Of a DNA stretch of 64,000 bases, positions 41,362 through 51,281 are shown piece by piece (within the stretch, counting starts at the first letter, position 1; each line of letters starts with the position of its first letter). The translations under genes were made by a program, and so were the position numbers. The stretch is taken from assembly GCF_017614965.1 (NCBI RefSeq), contig NZ_WVUG01000001.1:1-64000 (forward strand), written 5' to 3'. The notes under the pieces are model-generated. The model was not told the DNA's origin. It saw nothing but the letters and a program-made list of their open reading frames with translations, and made no database searches. The DNA comes from Streptomyces griseorubiginosus (lineage in GTDB: Bacteria > Actinomycetota > Actinomycetes > Streptomycetales > Streptomycetaceae).

Positions 41362-42264
41362 ATGATCATTCCGACGCGCGTGTCACCCGCGAACTGGACG
41401 CAAGGTCTCGGTCTCGCCCGGGTCCTGCACGGTGGCGAACCCATGGTCGTGCTGCGGCGGCACGGAGCGACCCAGGCACGCCTCGCTCTCGTGGACGACG
41501 ACACCTTCGACGACCTGCCCGCGCTCCTCGAAGCGGCCGAGGGAGACCCGGCGGCCATCAGTGCCGGCGCTGTGATCGACGCGCCGGACAGTCTGCTGAT
41601 GAGCCCGGTCGGACGTCCAGGGAAGATCATCTGCGTCGGTCAGAACTACCTCGCACACGTGCGTGAGGGCGGCCGCGACGCGGGACCGGCTCGCCCCGAC
41701 CTTTTCGCGAAGTGGCACACCTCGCTGGCGGCGCCTTTCGCCGAGCTTGCGCTGCCACCGGAGTCGGACCAGATCGACTACGAGAGCGAGCTCGCCGTGG
41801 TCATCGGTGTCCGGGGGCGTCGCATCGCGATCGAGGACGCGGAGAGCATCGTGTTCGGTTACACCGCCGCCAATGACGTCTCGGTCCGGGACTTCCAGTT
41901 CCACACCTCGCAGCGGACCGCCGGCAAGGCGTGGGACGGACTCACTCCTCTCGGTCCGGTCGTCGTCCCGGCCGCGCAGCTCGGCGGCGTCCGGCCCGAC
42001 CTGGGCATTGCCGGCACCCTCGACGGGATGGTGCTCCAGGACGACCGCACCTCCCAACTCATCTTCGGCATACCTGAGTTGCTGGCCTACATCACCACTG
42101 TCATGACTCTGGAGCCCGGCGACTTGATCCTTACCGGCACCCCGGCGGGGGTGGGCTTCGCCCGCGAGCCGAAGGTCCTGCTGCGCCACGGCTCGGAGTT
42201 CGAGGTGCGCATCGAGGGCATCGGTGCACTGCGCAACCGCTTCGTGGACGAGAAGGCCGGATGA
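41362..42264 (+). CDS. Fumarylacetoacetate hydrolase family protein
   Basis: The 300-residue FAH-fold protein has IICVGQNYLAHVREGGRDAG, the metal motif IDYESELAVVIG, YTAANDVSVRDFQFHTSQRT, AWDGLTPLGPVVVPA and LTGTPAGVGFAREP. GQNY replaces the GxNY of its paralogues, and the core AGKAWDGLTPLGP differs from both the GKNADRSGP and the GKNFLGVG types, so it represents a third subgroup in this window. CAGGAGG precedes ATG 41362. The next gene overlaps it by 4 bp (ATGA). Confidence 0.91.
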   Translation: MIIPTRVSPANWTQGLGLARVLHGGEPMVVLRRHGATQARLALVDDDTFDDLPALLEAAEGDPAAISAGAVIDAPDSLLMSPVGRPGKIICVGQNYLAHVREGGRDAGPARPDLFAKWHTSLAAPFAELALPPESDQIDYESELAVVIGVRGRRIAIEDAESIVFGYTAANDVSVRDFQFHTSQRTAGKAWDGLTPLGPVVVPAAQLGGVRPDLGIAGTLDGMVLQDDRTSQLIFGIPELLAYITTVMTLEPGDLILTGTPAGVGFAREPKVLLRHGSEFEVRIEGIGALRNRFVDEKAG

Positions 42265-43082
42265 CCATGGCGAACGTGAACTCCTCACCACGGATCCGCA
42301 CGGAGGTACGGGACGCCGTCGGCACCGTGGAGATCAGCAACCCGGCACGGCACAACGCGCTCTCCGTGGCGATGATGACCGAACTCGCCGTCGCCCTGCA
42401 GGCGATGGACGAGGACACGCGCGTACGCGTGGTCGTCCTCCGCGGCGCCGGCGAACGGGCCTTCGTCTCCGGCGCGGACATCAGCGAGTTCCCGGGCCGG
42501 GGGGACGGTGCCGCACGACAGGCGGCGGACGAGGCGGCAACGACGCTGTTCGCGCAATTGTCCGCCCTCTCCGTGCCGGTCATCGCCCGCATCCACGGCT
42601 ACTGCCTGGGGGCCGGCATGGCCCTCGCCCTGGGCTCGGACCTCCGCTACGCCGACACCAGCGGCGTGCTGGCCATCCCCGCCGCCCGCCTGGGTGTCGG
42701 TTACCCCCTGGAACAGACCGCCGCTCTCGTCCAGACCGTGGGGCCGGCCGCCGCGAGCGACCTGCTGTTCACCGGACGGCGGCTGCCGGCTGCCGAGGCG
42801 TACGCCATGGGACTGGTGGACCGGGTCGTCGAACCCGACGAGCTGGGAAAGGTCGTCGACGAGCTCGCCGCCACCATCGCTGCGAACGCGCCGCTTTCCA
42901 TCCGCGCCGCCAAGGCGTCCATCCGGGCCGTCCGGCGTCTCAGCGAAGGCGACGTAGCGGCAGGCACCGCCGCGTTGGACCTGGCACACGAGGCTGTGGC
43001 CCGCTGCGGTACCTCCAATGACCTCCGCGAAGGCGCCCTCGCCTTCCTCGACAAGCGGCTCCCGCACTTCACGGGCAGCTGA
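42261..43082 (+). CDS. Enoyl-CoA hydratase/isomerase family protein
   Basis: The 273-residue crotonase-fold protein has NPARHNALSVAMMTELAVAL, the oxyanion segment GAGERAFVSGADISEFPG and the second segment GYCLGAGMALALGSDLRYAD. In the region after it (IPAARLGVGYPLEQT) the usual catalytic Glu of enoyl hydratases is not at its place, so isomerase, hydrolase or another crotonase reaction is possible. It overlaps the FAH stop and probably acts on the CoA thioester made by the CoA-transferase. Confidence 0.9.
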   Translation: MTMANVNSSPRIRTEVRDAVGTVEISNPARHNALSVAMMTELAVALQAMDEDTRVRVVVLRGAGERAFVSGADISEFPGRGDGAARQAADEAATTLFAQLSALSVPVIARIHGYCLGAGMALALGSDLRYADTSGVLAIPAARLGVGYPLEQTAALVQTVGPAAASDLLFTGRRLPAAEAYAMGLVDRVVEPDELGKVVDELAATIAANAPLSIRAAKASIRAVRRLSEGDVAAGTAALDLAHEAVARCGTSNDLREGALAFLDKRLPHFTGS

Positions 43083-43119
43083 CACCCACCGCACGACCGA
43101 CGACGGGAGCATCCCTGGC

Positions 43120-43953
43120 ATGGGGACATCACTGAAGGGCCGGACCGTCGTGATGTCCGGCGGCAGCCGGGGCATCGGGCTCGCCATCCTCACCGCCGCC
43201 GCCCGTGAGGGCGCCAACGCGGTGTTCCTGGCCAAGACCGACACTCCCGATCCGAGGCTGCCGGGCACCGTGCACACGGCGGTCGCCGAGATCGAGGCGG
43301 CCGGCGGCTCCGCCGTCGCCGTGGTCGGTGACGTCCGCGACCAGGCCGATGTCGAGCGCGCGGTCGCCACCGCCCTCGACCGGTTCGGGGGCGTCGACAT
43401 CTGCGTCAACAACGCCGGCGCCCTCGATGTGCGGGGCACCGAGGAACTGCCCCTCAAGCGCTTCGACCTCATGCAGTCGATCAACACGAGGGGCACCTTC
43501 GCACTGACCCGGGCCTGCCTGCCGTATCTGAAACGCTCCGACCACGCCCACATCCTCACCCTGTCGCCGCCGCTCAACCTCGCCCCGCGCTGGCTCGGCG
43601 CCCACCCCGGCTACACCCTCTCCAAGTACGGCATGACCCTGCTCACCCTCGGCTGGGCGGCCGAGTTCGCCGACCACGGCATCGCCGCGAACTGCCTGTG
43701 GCCGCAGACCATGATCGCGACCGCCGCCGTGTCCAACGTCCTCGGTGGCGAGAGCGCCTCTCGGTCACGGAGCCCGGAGATCATGGCGGACGCGGCCCTG
43801 GCTGTCCTCTCCCGGCCGCCGCACGAGCAGACCGGCGAGACCCTCGTCGACGCCGACGTCCTGGTCGAAGCCGGCGTCACGGATCTTGCCCGCTACGGCG
43901 GCGGACGGGATCCGGAGTTCGACCTCTTCGTGGATCCGCCGCTGACCGGGTGA
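43120..43953 (+). CDS. SDR family oxidoreductase, HSDL2-like
   Basis: The 277-residue SDR begins LKGRTVVMSGGSRGIGLAIL and continues LAKTDTPDPRLPGTVHTAVA, VDICVNNAGALDVRGTEELP, DHAHILTLSPPLNLAPRWLG and GYTLSKYGMTLLTLGWAAEF. The LPGT-HTA and LSPPLNL segments are hallmarks of the hydroxysteroid-dehydrogenase-like 2 group. Catalytic Tyr and Lys are in YTLSK. The start ATG 43120 has GGGAG 10 nt upstream; the frame is open further upstream only within the previous gene. It is the last gene of the operon and converges on the acyl-CoA dehydrogenase relic. Confidence 0.9.
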   Translation: MGTSLKGRTVVMSGGSRGIGLAILTAAAREGANAVFLAKTDTPDPRLPGTVHTAVAEIEAAGGSAVAVVGDVRDQADVERAVATALDRFGGVDICVNNAGALDVRGTEELPLKRFDLMQSINTRGTFALTRACLPYLKRSDHAHILTLSPPLNLAPRWLGAHPGYTLSKYGMTLLTLGWAAEFADHGIAANCLWPQTMIATAAVSNVLGGESASRSRSPEIMADAALAVLSRPPHEQTGETLVDADVLVEAGVTDLARYGGGRDPEFDLFVDPPLTG

Positions 43954-44039
43954 TCGCCCAGGCAGGGTGACTGGTCGGCGTCGGGCGGGTCGCGCACGCA
44001 CGACCGCGCGCAGCCGTTGCGACCAGCCGCGCGAAGGTT

Positions 44040-45860
44040 TCAGAACCACGTGTCGTCGGTGTCCACCGTCGTGGTGTCGAGACGCGCGAGCAGGTCGAAC
44101 TGCGGGCCCGTGTGGGGCAGTTCGTAACGGAAGAAGTAGCGGCAGGCCTGCCGCTTGCCCCGCCGGAGGGAATCGCCGCCGTCACCGGCCGCGAGGAACT
44201 GTTCCAGCCATGTCCAGGCCACCACGACGTGGCCGGCGGCTTCCAGATACGTCGAGGCGTTGGCCAGACGGACACCGGCGGGCACATCGGCGGTGTGGAT
44301 CGTCCCGGTCACCTCGACGAGCCGCGTGAGGGCGTGATCGAGAGCGACCGCAAGACCAGCTGCCTCCCCACCGACCGCACGGGCCCGCCGGATCGTGGCC
44401 CGCAGAAGCGCTTCGAGAGCGGCGAGCGCGGCCCCGCCGTCCATGACCACCTTGCGACCCAACAGGTCGATCGCCTGGATTCCATGGGTCCCCTCATGGA
44501 TGGGGTTGAGCCGGTTGTCCCGGTAGTGCTGCTCCACGTCGTACTCGCGGGTGTAGCCGTAGCCGCCGTGGATCTGGATCGCCAGGTCGTTCGCGCGCAG
44601 GCACCACTGGGACGGCCAGCTCTTCGCGATCGGCGTCAGGACCTCCAGCAGCAGACGGGCCTGTGCCCGTGACGCGTCGTCGGCCGCGCTGTGCTCCTCG
44701 TCGAGGAGCTTGCCGCAGTAGAGGACGAGTCCCAGCGCCCCCTCGACATAGGACTTCTGGGCGAGGAGCATGCGCCGCACGTCGGCGTGCTCGATCAGGG
44801 ACACCGGCGGCGCGGAACGGTCCTTCGTCCCTGCGGGACGTCCCTGGACGCGGGTACGGGCGTACGCGAGGGACTTCAGGTAGCCGGTGTATCCCAGTGC
44901 CGTCGCGCCCGCACCGACACCGATCCGCGCCTCGTTCATCATGTGGAACATGGCTCGCAGACCCTGATGCGGCGCGCCCACGAGGTGGCCGACGGCGCCC
45001 GCCTCGCCGCCGGGCCGGTATCCGCCCTCGCCGAAGTTCAGCAGCGTGTTCGTCGTACCGCGGTACCCCATCTTGTGGTTCAGCCCGGCGAGAACCACGT
45101 CGTTGCGCTCGCCCGGCGAGCCGTCGCCCGCCACCAGGTACTTGGGCACGAGGAAGAGCGAGATGCCCTTCACCCCGGGCGGGCCGCCCGGGATCTTCGC
45201 CAGCACCAGATGGACGATGTTCTCGCCCAACTCGTGGTCACCGCCGGAGATCCACATCTTGTTGCCGAAGATGCGGAAGGAGCCGTCGTCGCGGGGCTCG
45301 GCGCGGCAGGTGATGTCGGCGAGCGAGGATCCGGCCTGCGGTTCGGACAGGCACATGGTGCCGTGGTAGCGGCCCTCGAGCATGGGGCGGACATAGGTGT
45401 CCACCTGGTCGTCGCTGCCGTGTGCGAGCAGCAGGTTGGCGCCTGCGACCGTCAGCATGGCGTACGCCCATGTGCTGATGTTCGCCGCCTGGAACCAGAG
45501 GAAACAGGCCGTCTGGACGACCTGCGGGAGCTGCAGGCCCCCGACACCGGCATCCATGCCCCCGCTGAGCAGTCCGGCGTCCGCGACCGTGTCGAGGGCG
45601 GTCTTGACGTCGGGCGGCAGCACGGCCCGGCCGTCGACCATCCTCGGTTCCTGCTCGTCGTTCAGTCTGTTGTGCGGAGCGAAGCGTTCCGCCGCGATCT
45701 CCGCGCAGAGGTCGAGAACGGCGTCGAACGTCTCCCGCGTGTGGTCGGAGTACCGCTCGCGCTTGGTGAGCGCCTCCACGTCGAGTCAGTAGTACAGCGC
45801 GAACTCCAGGTCAGGGCGGGACAGCAGAAGTGAGCGGGGCGTGGGGGACGGGTCTGCCAT
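44040..45860 (-). pseudogene. Acyl-CoA dehydrogenase with in-frame TGA at codon 25
   Basis: From ATG 45860 (good AGGAG) the frame reads MADPSPTPRSLLLSRPDLEF then ALYY, TGA (45788-45786), LDVEALTKRERYSDHTRETF and on to 44040. The normal family N-terminus has a hydrophobic residue or Trp at the TGA position, so TGG to TGA is the simplest change. The rest is intact: MCLSEPQAGSSLADITCRAE, KMWISGGDHELGENIVHLVL, YTREYDVEQHYRDNRLNPIH and a C-terminal extension typical of about 600-residue acyl-CoA dehydrogenases. GTG 45779 could restart translation three codons later and give a 579-residue product lacking only 27 residues, so function may be partly kept. Confidence 0.82.
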
Positions 45861-46044
45861 GGGCGCTCCTGAGAATCGGGCGGGGGGTGGAGGGCGGCGG
45901 AGTCGTGGTCGACCGGATCCCACCGGGATGGGCGCGCCGCGGCGGAATCGGCCGGGATCGCTCCGGGCCGCGGCACCGGAAGCCTGCCGACGCCGGTGCC
46001 TGGGACCGCCGAGGCGCGGCCCGCGACAGCGCCCTCGGTCGTGA

Positions 46045-47262
46045 TCAGGCCGTCCCGGGGGCGAACCGCCGGAGTTCCCGGCGGGCGAGGGACATCTTGT
46101 GGACCTCGTCGGGTCCGTCGGCTATGCGCAGCATGCGCGCCTGGGCGTACAGCTCGGCAAGGGGAAAGTCCTGGCTCACGCCGGCGCCGCCGTGGGCCTG
46201 GATCGCGTGGTCGATGACCCATGTGGCCATCCTCGGTGCGGCCACCTTGATGGCGGAGATCTCGACCGCCGCACCGCGGTTGCCGACGGTGTCCATCAGC
46301 CACGCCGTCTTCAGCACGAGCAGCCGGGTCGTCTCGATGCGGATGCGCGCCTCGGCGACCCAGTCCTGGAAGACACCCTGCTCGGCGAGAGGTTTCCCGA
46401 ACGGAGTGCGCTGGTGGGCACGTGAGCACATCAGGTCGAAGGCGCGCTCCGCCATGCCGATGAGCCGCATCGCATGGTGGATCCGCCCAGGGCCCAGACG
46501 CGCCTGGGCGATCGCGAAGCCGCCGTGCAGCTCGCCCAGCAGGTTCTCGCGAGGGACCCGGACGTTGTCGTAGACGATCTCGGCGTGGCCGCCGTGGCCG
46601 CCGTCCGTGTAGCCGAACACGCTGGTCGACCGCAGTATGTTCACGCCGGGTGTGTCGAGCGGTACGACGATCATGCTGTGCGTCCGGTGGCGTTCGCCGG
46701 CGGGATCCGAGCGGCCCATCACGATGGCGACCTTGCAGGCCGGGCTCATCGCGCCGCTGGACCACCACTTGCGGCCGTCGATCCGGAACCCGTCACCGTC
46801 CTCGGTGATCCGCGTGTCGATGTTGTTGGCATCGGAACTGGCGACCAGGGGTTCGGTCATGGAGTAGGCGGAGCGGATCTCACCGTCGAGAAGCGGTTCC
46901 AGCCACCGTTTCTGGACGGCAGGTGTCGCGAACTGCGCGAGGATCTCCATGTTGCCGGTGTCGGGTGCCGAGCAGTTGAGGGCCTCCGGCATGATCCACG
47001 GACTGCGGCCGGTGATCTCGGCGAGGGGCGCGTACTCGAGATTGGTCAGGCCCGCTCCCTTCTCTCCCGGAAGGAAGAGGTTCCACAACCCGCGATCACG
47101 GGCGGCCTTCTTCAGCTCCTTCATCACGGGCGGAGTCTCCCAGGGGCCGATCTGGGTTTTCTGCTTCGCGTACAGGGGCTCGGCAGGGATGACGAGCTCG
47201 TTCAGGAACTCCAGGGCCTGCTGCTTGAGATCGCGGACCCGCTGGGTCTCGGTGATGTCCAT
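46045..47262 (-). CDS. Acyl-CoA dehydrogenase (ACAD10/11-like)
   Basis: The 405-residue flavoenzyme has PWIMPEALNCSAPDTGNMEI, AYSMTEPLVASSDANNIDTR, IDGRKWWSSGAMSPACKVAI, FGYTDGGHGGHAEIVYDNVR, RTPFGKPLAEQGVFQDWVAE and IQAHGGAGVSQDFPLAELYA. The GYTDGGHGGHAE region and W-S-S-G flavin loop mark the ACAD10/11 group, which acts on branched or hydroxylated acyl-CoA. It starts one base after the SDR stop (TGATATG), so it is coupled to the operon ligase - thiolase - SDR - this gene. It introduces the alpha,beta double bond in beta-oxidation. Confidence 0.92.
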   Translation of the reverse strand: MDITETQRVRDLKQQALEFLNELVIPAEPLYAKQKTQIGPWETPPVMKELKKAARDRGLWNLFLPGEKGAGLTNLEYAPLAEITGRSPWIMPEALNCSAPDTGNMEILAQFATPAVQKRWLEPLLDGEIRSAYSMTEPLVASSDANNIDTRITEDGDGFRIDGRKWWSSGAMSPACKVAIVMGRSDPAGERHRTHSMIVVPLDTPGVNILRSTSVFGYTDGGHGGHAEIVYDNVRVPRENLLGELHGGFAIAQARLGPGRIHHAMRLIGMAERAFDLMCSRAHQRTPFGKPLAEQGVFQDWVAEARIRIETTRLLVLKTAWLMDTVGNRGAAVEISAIKVAAPRMATWVIDHAIQAHGGAGVSQDFPLAELYAQARMLRIADGPDEVHKMSLARRELRRFAPGTA

Positions 47263-47263
47263 A

Positions 47264-48001
47264 TCAGATCGAGATTCCTCCGTCGACGGGCAGCACCACG
47301 CCCGTGATGTAGCTCGCTTCATCGGATGCGAGGAATCCGACGGCCGGGCATATCTCGGCAGGCTCGGCGAAGCGGCCCAGGGGGATGGCGCTGGAGAGTT
47401 CCGCCAATTTCTCGTCGGGAATCGAGTCGACCATCCTGGTATGGGCGTTGGGGGAGATGGCGTTCACCGTGACGCCGAACCGTGCCAGCTCCTTCGCGGT
47501 GGTCTTCGTGAATCCGATGATCCCGGCTTTGGCGGCGGCGTAGTTGGCCTGTCCCGTGTTGCCGCGCAGGCCGGTGTAGGAGGTGACGTTGATGATGCGC
47601 CCACGGCCCCGTGCCCGGAAGTGCGGGACGCAGGCCCGGGTGAACCGGAACGTTCCCCCGGCGTGAACGTCGAGTACCGCGTTCCAGTCGTCGTCGCTCA
47701 GCTTCCACACGACGCCGTCACGGAGGATTCCGGCGTTGTTGACGAGGACGTCCACACCGCCGAACTCGCGGACGACGGTGCTGGTCACATCCTCGACGTC
47801 CGAGGTCTTCCCGACGTCGGCGGAAAGGGGGAGGGCACCCAGCGTACTGGCGGCGGCCTTCAACTCCCGTTCGTCCAGGTCGACCATGGCGAGCTTCGCC
47901 CCATGGGAACTGAAGAAGCGGCTGAGTTCGAGACCGATTCCACGCGCCGCGCCGGTGACGATGACACTGCGACCGGTGAAGTCGTAGGAGATTGTGGGCA
48001 T
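47264..48001 (-). CDS. SDR family 3-hydroxyacyl-CoA/3-oxoacyl dehydrogenase
   Basis: The 245-residue classical SDR has GRSVIVTGAARGIGLELSRF, DLDERELKAAASTLG, VDVLVNNAGILRDGVVWKLS, catalytic Ser in IINVTSYTGLRGN, Tyr-Lys in ANYAAAKAGIIGFTKTTAKE and the C-terminal SYITGVVLPVDGGISI. It is a FabG-like size and pattern. Placed between thiolase and acyl-CoA dehydrogenase it most likely oxidises the 3-hydroxyacyl-CoA intermediate. AAGGA precedes ATG 48001. Confidence 0.9.
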   Translation of the reverse strand: MPTISYDFTGRSVIVTGAARGIGLELSRFFSSHGAKLAMVDLDERELKAAASTLGALPLSADVGKTSDVEDVTSTVVREFGGVDVLVNNAGILRDGVVWKLSDDDWNAVLDVHAGGTFRFTRACVPHFRARGRGRIINVTSYTGLRGNTGQANYAAAKAGIIGFTKTTAKELARFGVTVNAISPNAHTRMVDSIPDEKLAELSSAIPLGRFAEPAEICPAVGFLASDEASYITGVVLPVDGGISI

Positions 48002-48059
48002 TTGAGTTCCTTCTAGTACGAACGGGCCTGGTACGAGTGAATGAAGGGTGCGGGAGAGG

Positions 48060-49283
48060 TCAGCGCAGTCGCTCGATGACCATGGCGAGGCCCTGGCCTC
48101 CGCCGATGCACATGGTTTCGAGGCCGAACCGGCCGTCATGACGTCGTAGCGCGTTCAGCAGTGTGGAGGTGATGCGGGCGCCCGTCATGCCGAACGGGTG
48201 GCCGAGGGCGATGGCGCCGCCGTGCACGTTGAGCCGGTCGATGTCGATCCCGAGGGCCCGCTGCGAGGCCAGGACCTGCGCGGCGAACGCCTCGTTGATC
48301 TCGACGAGGTCGATGTCGCCCATCGTCAGCCCGGCGTTCGCCAGCGCGCGCCGGCTCGCTTCGACCGGCCCCAGTCCCATGATCTCGGGGGACAGGCCGC
48401 AGGAGCCGAAGGAGACGATGCGGGCGAGCGGGTCCAGTCCCAGGTCCCGGGCGCGGGCGTCGCTCATGACGACGACCGCGGCGGCACCGTCGTTGAGGGG
48501 GCAGCTGTTCGCGGCGGTGACCGTACCGTTCTCGCGGAAGACCGGCTTGAGCCCGGACACCGCGTCATAGGACGTGCCGCGCCTGGGGCATTCGTCGATC
48601 TCGAACACGCCGCCGTCGGGCAGTGTCACCGGGACGATCTCGTCGGTGAACACGCCGTCGTCCAGGGCGCGTATCGCGCGTTGCTGGGAGAGCACCGCGA
48701 ACTCGTCCTGGTCGCGGCGGCTCACCTGCGCGGCGAGAGCCACGTTCTCGGCGGTCTGGCCCATCGAGACGTAGATGTCGGGAAGCGCACCGTCCTCCCG
48801 GGGATCACGCCATCCGGCGTTGGTGGCGGCGCCCGCCTTGGTGCGCTGCTCGGCCTCCGCGAAGCGCGGGTTGTGGAAGACCGGGACGCCCGCGCCGACC
48901 GCCGTCTCGACCGCGTAGCGCGAGACGCTCTCCACGCCGGCGGAGACGAACACGTCTCCGTCGCCCGCGCGTATCGCGTTGGCGGCCATGCGGGTCGTCT
49001 CCAGGCTCGAACCGCAGCCTCGGTTCACGGAGGCGGCGGGAACGTGATCCCACCCCGACAGCACGGCGACGCGCCGGGCGATGTTCTCCCCCTGTTCACC
49101 GCTCTGCTCCCAGGCGCCCAGGTAGAGGTCGTTGATGTCATGCGGCTGCACCTGGGGAACTGCGAGCAGGGTCTTTCCGATGACTTCGGCCGCGAGGTCG
49201 TCCGCGCGCACGTCGACGAGCGAACCTTTGCGGGCACGGCCGATGGCTGATCGTGCCGCCGCCACTATCACTGCTTCGGTCAT
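48060..49283 (-). CDS. Thiolase family protein (acetyl-CoA acyltransferase)
   Basis: The 407-residue thiolase has nucleophile C90 in SVNRGCGSSLETTRMAANAI, the loop ANSCPLNDGAAAVVVMSDAR, the His motif NVHGGAIALGHPFGMTGARI and the C-terminal CIGGGQGLAM with the second Cys. NEAFAAQ is also intact. It cleaves a 3-oxoacyl-CoA to acetyl-CoA (or another acyl-CoA) plus a shortened chain. Its ATG overlaps the stop of the CoA ligase by 4 bp (ATGA). Confidence 0.94.
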   Translation of the reverse strand: MTEAVIVAAARSAIGRARKGSLVDVRADDLAAEVIGKTLLAVPQVQPHDINDLYLGAWEQSGEQGENIARRVAVLSGWDHVPAASVNRGCGSSLETTRMAANAIRAGDGDVFVSAGVESVSRYAVETAVGAGVPVFHNPRFAEAEQRTKAGAATNAGWRDPREDGALPDIYVSMGQTAENVALAAQVSRRDQDEFAVLSQQRAIRALDDGVFTDEIVPVTLPDGGVFEIDECPRRGTSYDAVSGLKPVFRENGTVTAANSCPLNDGAAAVVVMSDARARDLGLDPLARIVSFGSCGLSPEIMGLGPVEASRRALANAGLTMGDIDLVEINEAFAAQVLASQRALGIDIDRLNVHGGAIALGHPFGMTGARITSTLLNALRRHDGRFGLETMCIGGGQGLAMVIERLR

Positions 49284-50962
49284 CGGCTCGCACTCTCCTG
49301 GGGCGGGTTGTCACGGAGCCGGCGGCGCAGGATCTTGCCGGTGGTCGTCCTGGGCAGTTCGTCGACGATCTCGACTAGGCGCGGGTACTTGTAGGCGGCC
49401 ATGTTCTCCTTGGCGTACTGGATGATCTCGTCCGGCGTCGCCGTCACACCGGGGTGCAGGGAGACGAAGGCCTTGACGGTCTCCCCGCGGTACGTGTCGG
49501 GGACCCCGACGACGGCCACTTCCCGGATCGCCGGATGGGTGTAGAGAAGGTCTTCGACCTCCCGGGGCCACACCTTGTAACCGGAGGCGTTGATCATGTC
49601 CTTCTTGCGGTCGACGAGGTAGAACCAGCCCTCCTCGTCCATGAAGCCGACGTCGCCGGTGCGCAGTTCACCGCCGGGCAGGGCAGCGGCCGACTCCTCG
49701 GGCCGGTTCCAGTAGCCCGGGATCACCTGCGGGCCGCTGATCGCGATCTCGCCCACCTGCCCGACCGGCAGTTCCTCGCCGTCGTCGCCGAGGATGCGGA
49801 CGACGGTGCCGAAGACCGGCACGCCGATGGACAGCGCCCCCGAGGCGGGATCGACGGGAGCGGTGGCGCCCAGCGGGGTGGCGTGGGTCGGCGCGTTGGT
49901 CTCGGTCAACCCGTAGATGTTGTGGATATAGATCCCCGTTCTGGCCTCGAACGCCTCGTTCACGGCGGGTGCGATCGGCGCGCCGCCGGAATACACGATC
50001 CGCAACGACGAGAAGTCCTCCGCCGGCCGGCTGGACTCTTCGGCCAGCCTGGTGAGAGCGGTGATCGCGGCAACCGTGAAGGTGGGCCGGTGCTCACGCA
50101 ACGCGTCCAGCACGACCGCGGGATGGAAGCGGTGCGCGAGCACGAGCGGGCACGGCAGCAACAGAGCCAGACCGACATGGCCGACCAGTCCGGTGATGTG
50201 GAACAACGGCGCGATCCCGAGCACGCTGTCCCGTGAAGTGAGCCCGAGCCACTCGCGGAAGTTGTAGCAGCCGTACACCATCGTGCCGTGGGTGTTCATC
50301 GCGCCCTTGGGCCGGCCGGTGGTCCCGGACGTGTAGGTCAGCACCGCGATGTCGTCCGGTTTCGGGGCTGATGCTTCGGTCCGCCGTCCATCGTGGGCGG
50401 CCACGATGTCCAGGAGGTCGAGCGTGCCGTCGGCGACAGGTCGGCGTGGCGTCCGCAGCACGCGCTCGTCGTCGCGGGTCTGCCAGTCCAGCTCCGAGGT
50501 GGTGATCACCGTGCCCACACGGGTCTGCCTGGACGCGATGACATCGCGTACGACAGCCGGGTACAGCTCGTCCAGGCAGAGCAGTGCCGTCGCGCCGGAA
50601 TCGGTGAGCATGAAGGCGAGCTCTCGGCCCTTGTTCATGGGATTGATCGCGACAGCGCCGCCTCCGGCCTTCCACGCGCCGAGCAGACCGACGACGAAGC
50701 CGGGGTTGTTCTGCACGTAGACGGCCAGTCGATCGCCGGGTTGGAACCCCCGGTCCAGCAGGGTGAGCGCGAGCGCGTCGGAGGCCTGGTCGAGCTGCGC
50801 GACGGTGAGTTCGCCGTCGAAGTAGCGGAGCGCGACCTGGTCCGGTGCGCGCCTGACCGAGGCCTGAAACATCTCCAGCATGGTGTGGAATTCAGGTTCG
50901 ATGCCGTGGGGCTGGCCTTCCCGATAGCGGGCAAGCCACGGCCGACTGCGATATGTGCTCAC
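49280..50962 (-). CDS. Long/medium-chain acyl-CoA ligase (AMP-binding)
   Basis: The 560-residue ANL enzyme has P-loop AVLTYTSGTTGRPKGAMNTH, YIHNIYGLTETNAPTHATPL, the hinge region LRTGDVGFMDEEGWFYLVDR and KKDMINASGYKVWPREVEDL, and catalytic Lys in RTTTGKILRRRLRD. It is nearer to long-chain fatty acyl and 4-coumarate-type ligases than the one at 14415. Start is GTG 50962. It heads the minus-strand operon ligase - thiolase - SDR - acyl-CoA dehydrogenase, a complete activation and beta-oxidation set except for the hydratase, which is encoded at 42261. Confidence 0.92.
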   Translation of the reverse strand: MSTYRSRPWLARYREGQPHGIEPEFHTMLEMFQASVRRAPDQVALRYFDGELTVAQLDQASDALALTLLDRGFQPGDRLAVYVQNNPGFVVGLLGAWKAGGGAVAINPMNKGRELAFMLTDSGATALLCLDELYPAVVRDVIASRQTRVGTVITTSELDWQTRDDERVLRTPRRPVADGTLDLLDIVAAHDGRRTEASAPKPDDIAVLTYTSGTTGRPKGAMNTHGTMVYGCYNFREWLGLTSRDSVLGIAPLFHITGLVGHVGLALLLPCPLVLAHRFHPAVVLDALREHRPTFTVAAITALTRLAEESSRPAEDFSSLRIVYSGGAPIAPAVNEAFEARTGIYIHNIYGLTETNAPTHATPLGATAPVDPASGALSIGVPVFGTVVRILGDDGEELPVGQVGEIAISGPQVIPGYWNRPEESAAALPGGELRTGDVGFMDEEGWFYLVDRKKDMINASGYKVWPREVEDLLYTHPAIREVAVVGVPDTYRGETVKAFVSLHPGVTATPDEIIQYAKENMAAYKYPRLVEIVDELPRTTTGKILRRRLRDNPPQESASR

Positions 50963-51269
50963 CGGGATCTCGCTTTCCGCACCGCACCTGTGTGCGGCGC
51001 CTAGCGGCAGGGTCTACGGGCTGCTTCGCCTGGCCGCGGAATCGCACAGGCTGAAAGCCGGACGGCCGGTCGGGTCGATGTGATGGCTCGAACATTGCGA
51101 TGGTGAGGTTCCAACGGCCCGGGGAGAGAGGGAGTGCGGATGGTCGGCCCTTTGCGTGCCGCTCGGCCGGAGGCGCTTCCGCGGCTCACGGTGCGCAGCC
51201 GGCGGACACTCGGGGGTGGAGTGGGTACCTCTCAGGCGGCTCGTGGCGGAGAGTGACCATGCCGTCGTT
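50963..51269. other. Intergenic region between CoA ligase and GntR genes
   Basis: About 310 bp separate the divergent genes. Apart from the -10 element next to the GntR start I see no convincing palindrome or frame. Confidence 0.4.
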
Positions 51270-51281
51270 TAAGATGACGCC
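51270..51281 (+). promoter_or_regulatory. -10 element for a leaderless GntR transcript
   Basis: TAAGAT (51270-51275) is followed by exactly 6 nt and then ATG 51282. The same 6-nt spacing is found before the GntR genes at 38747 and 30931. Confidence 0.6.

Noticed and set aside
45786..45788. TGA read as selenocysteine in the acyl-CoA dehydrogenase
   Set aside because: The family does not use Sec here, and I saw no SECIS-like hairpin just after the codon; a nonsense change is simpler.
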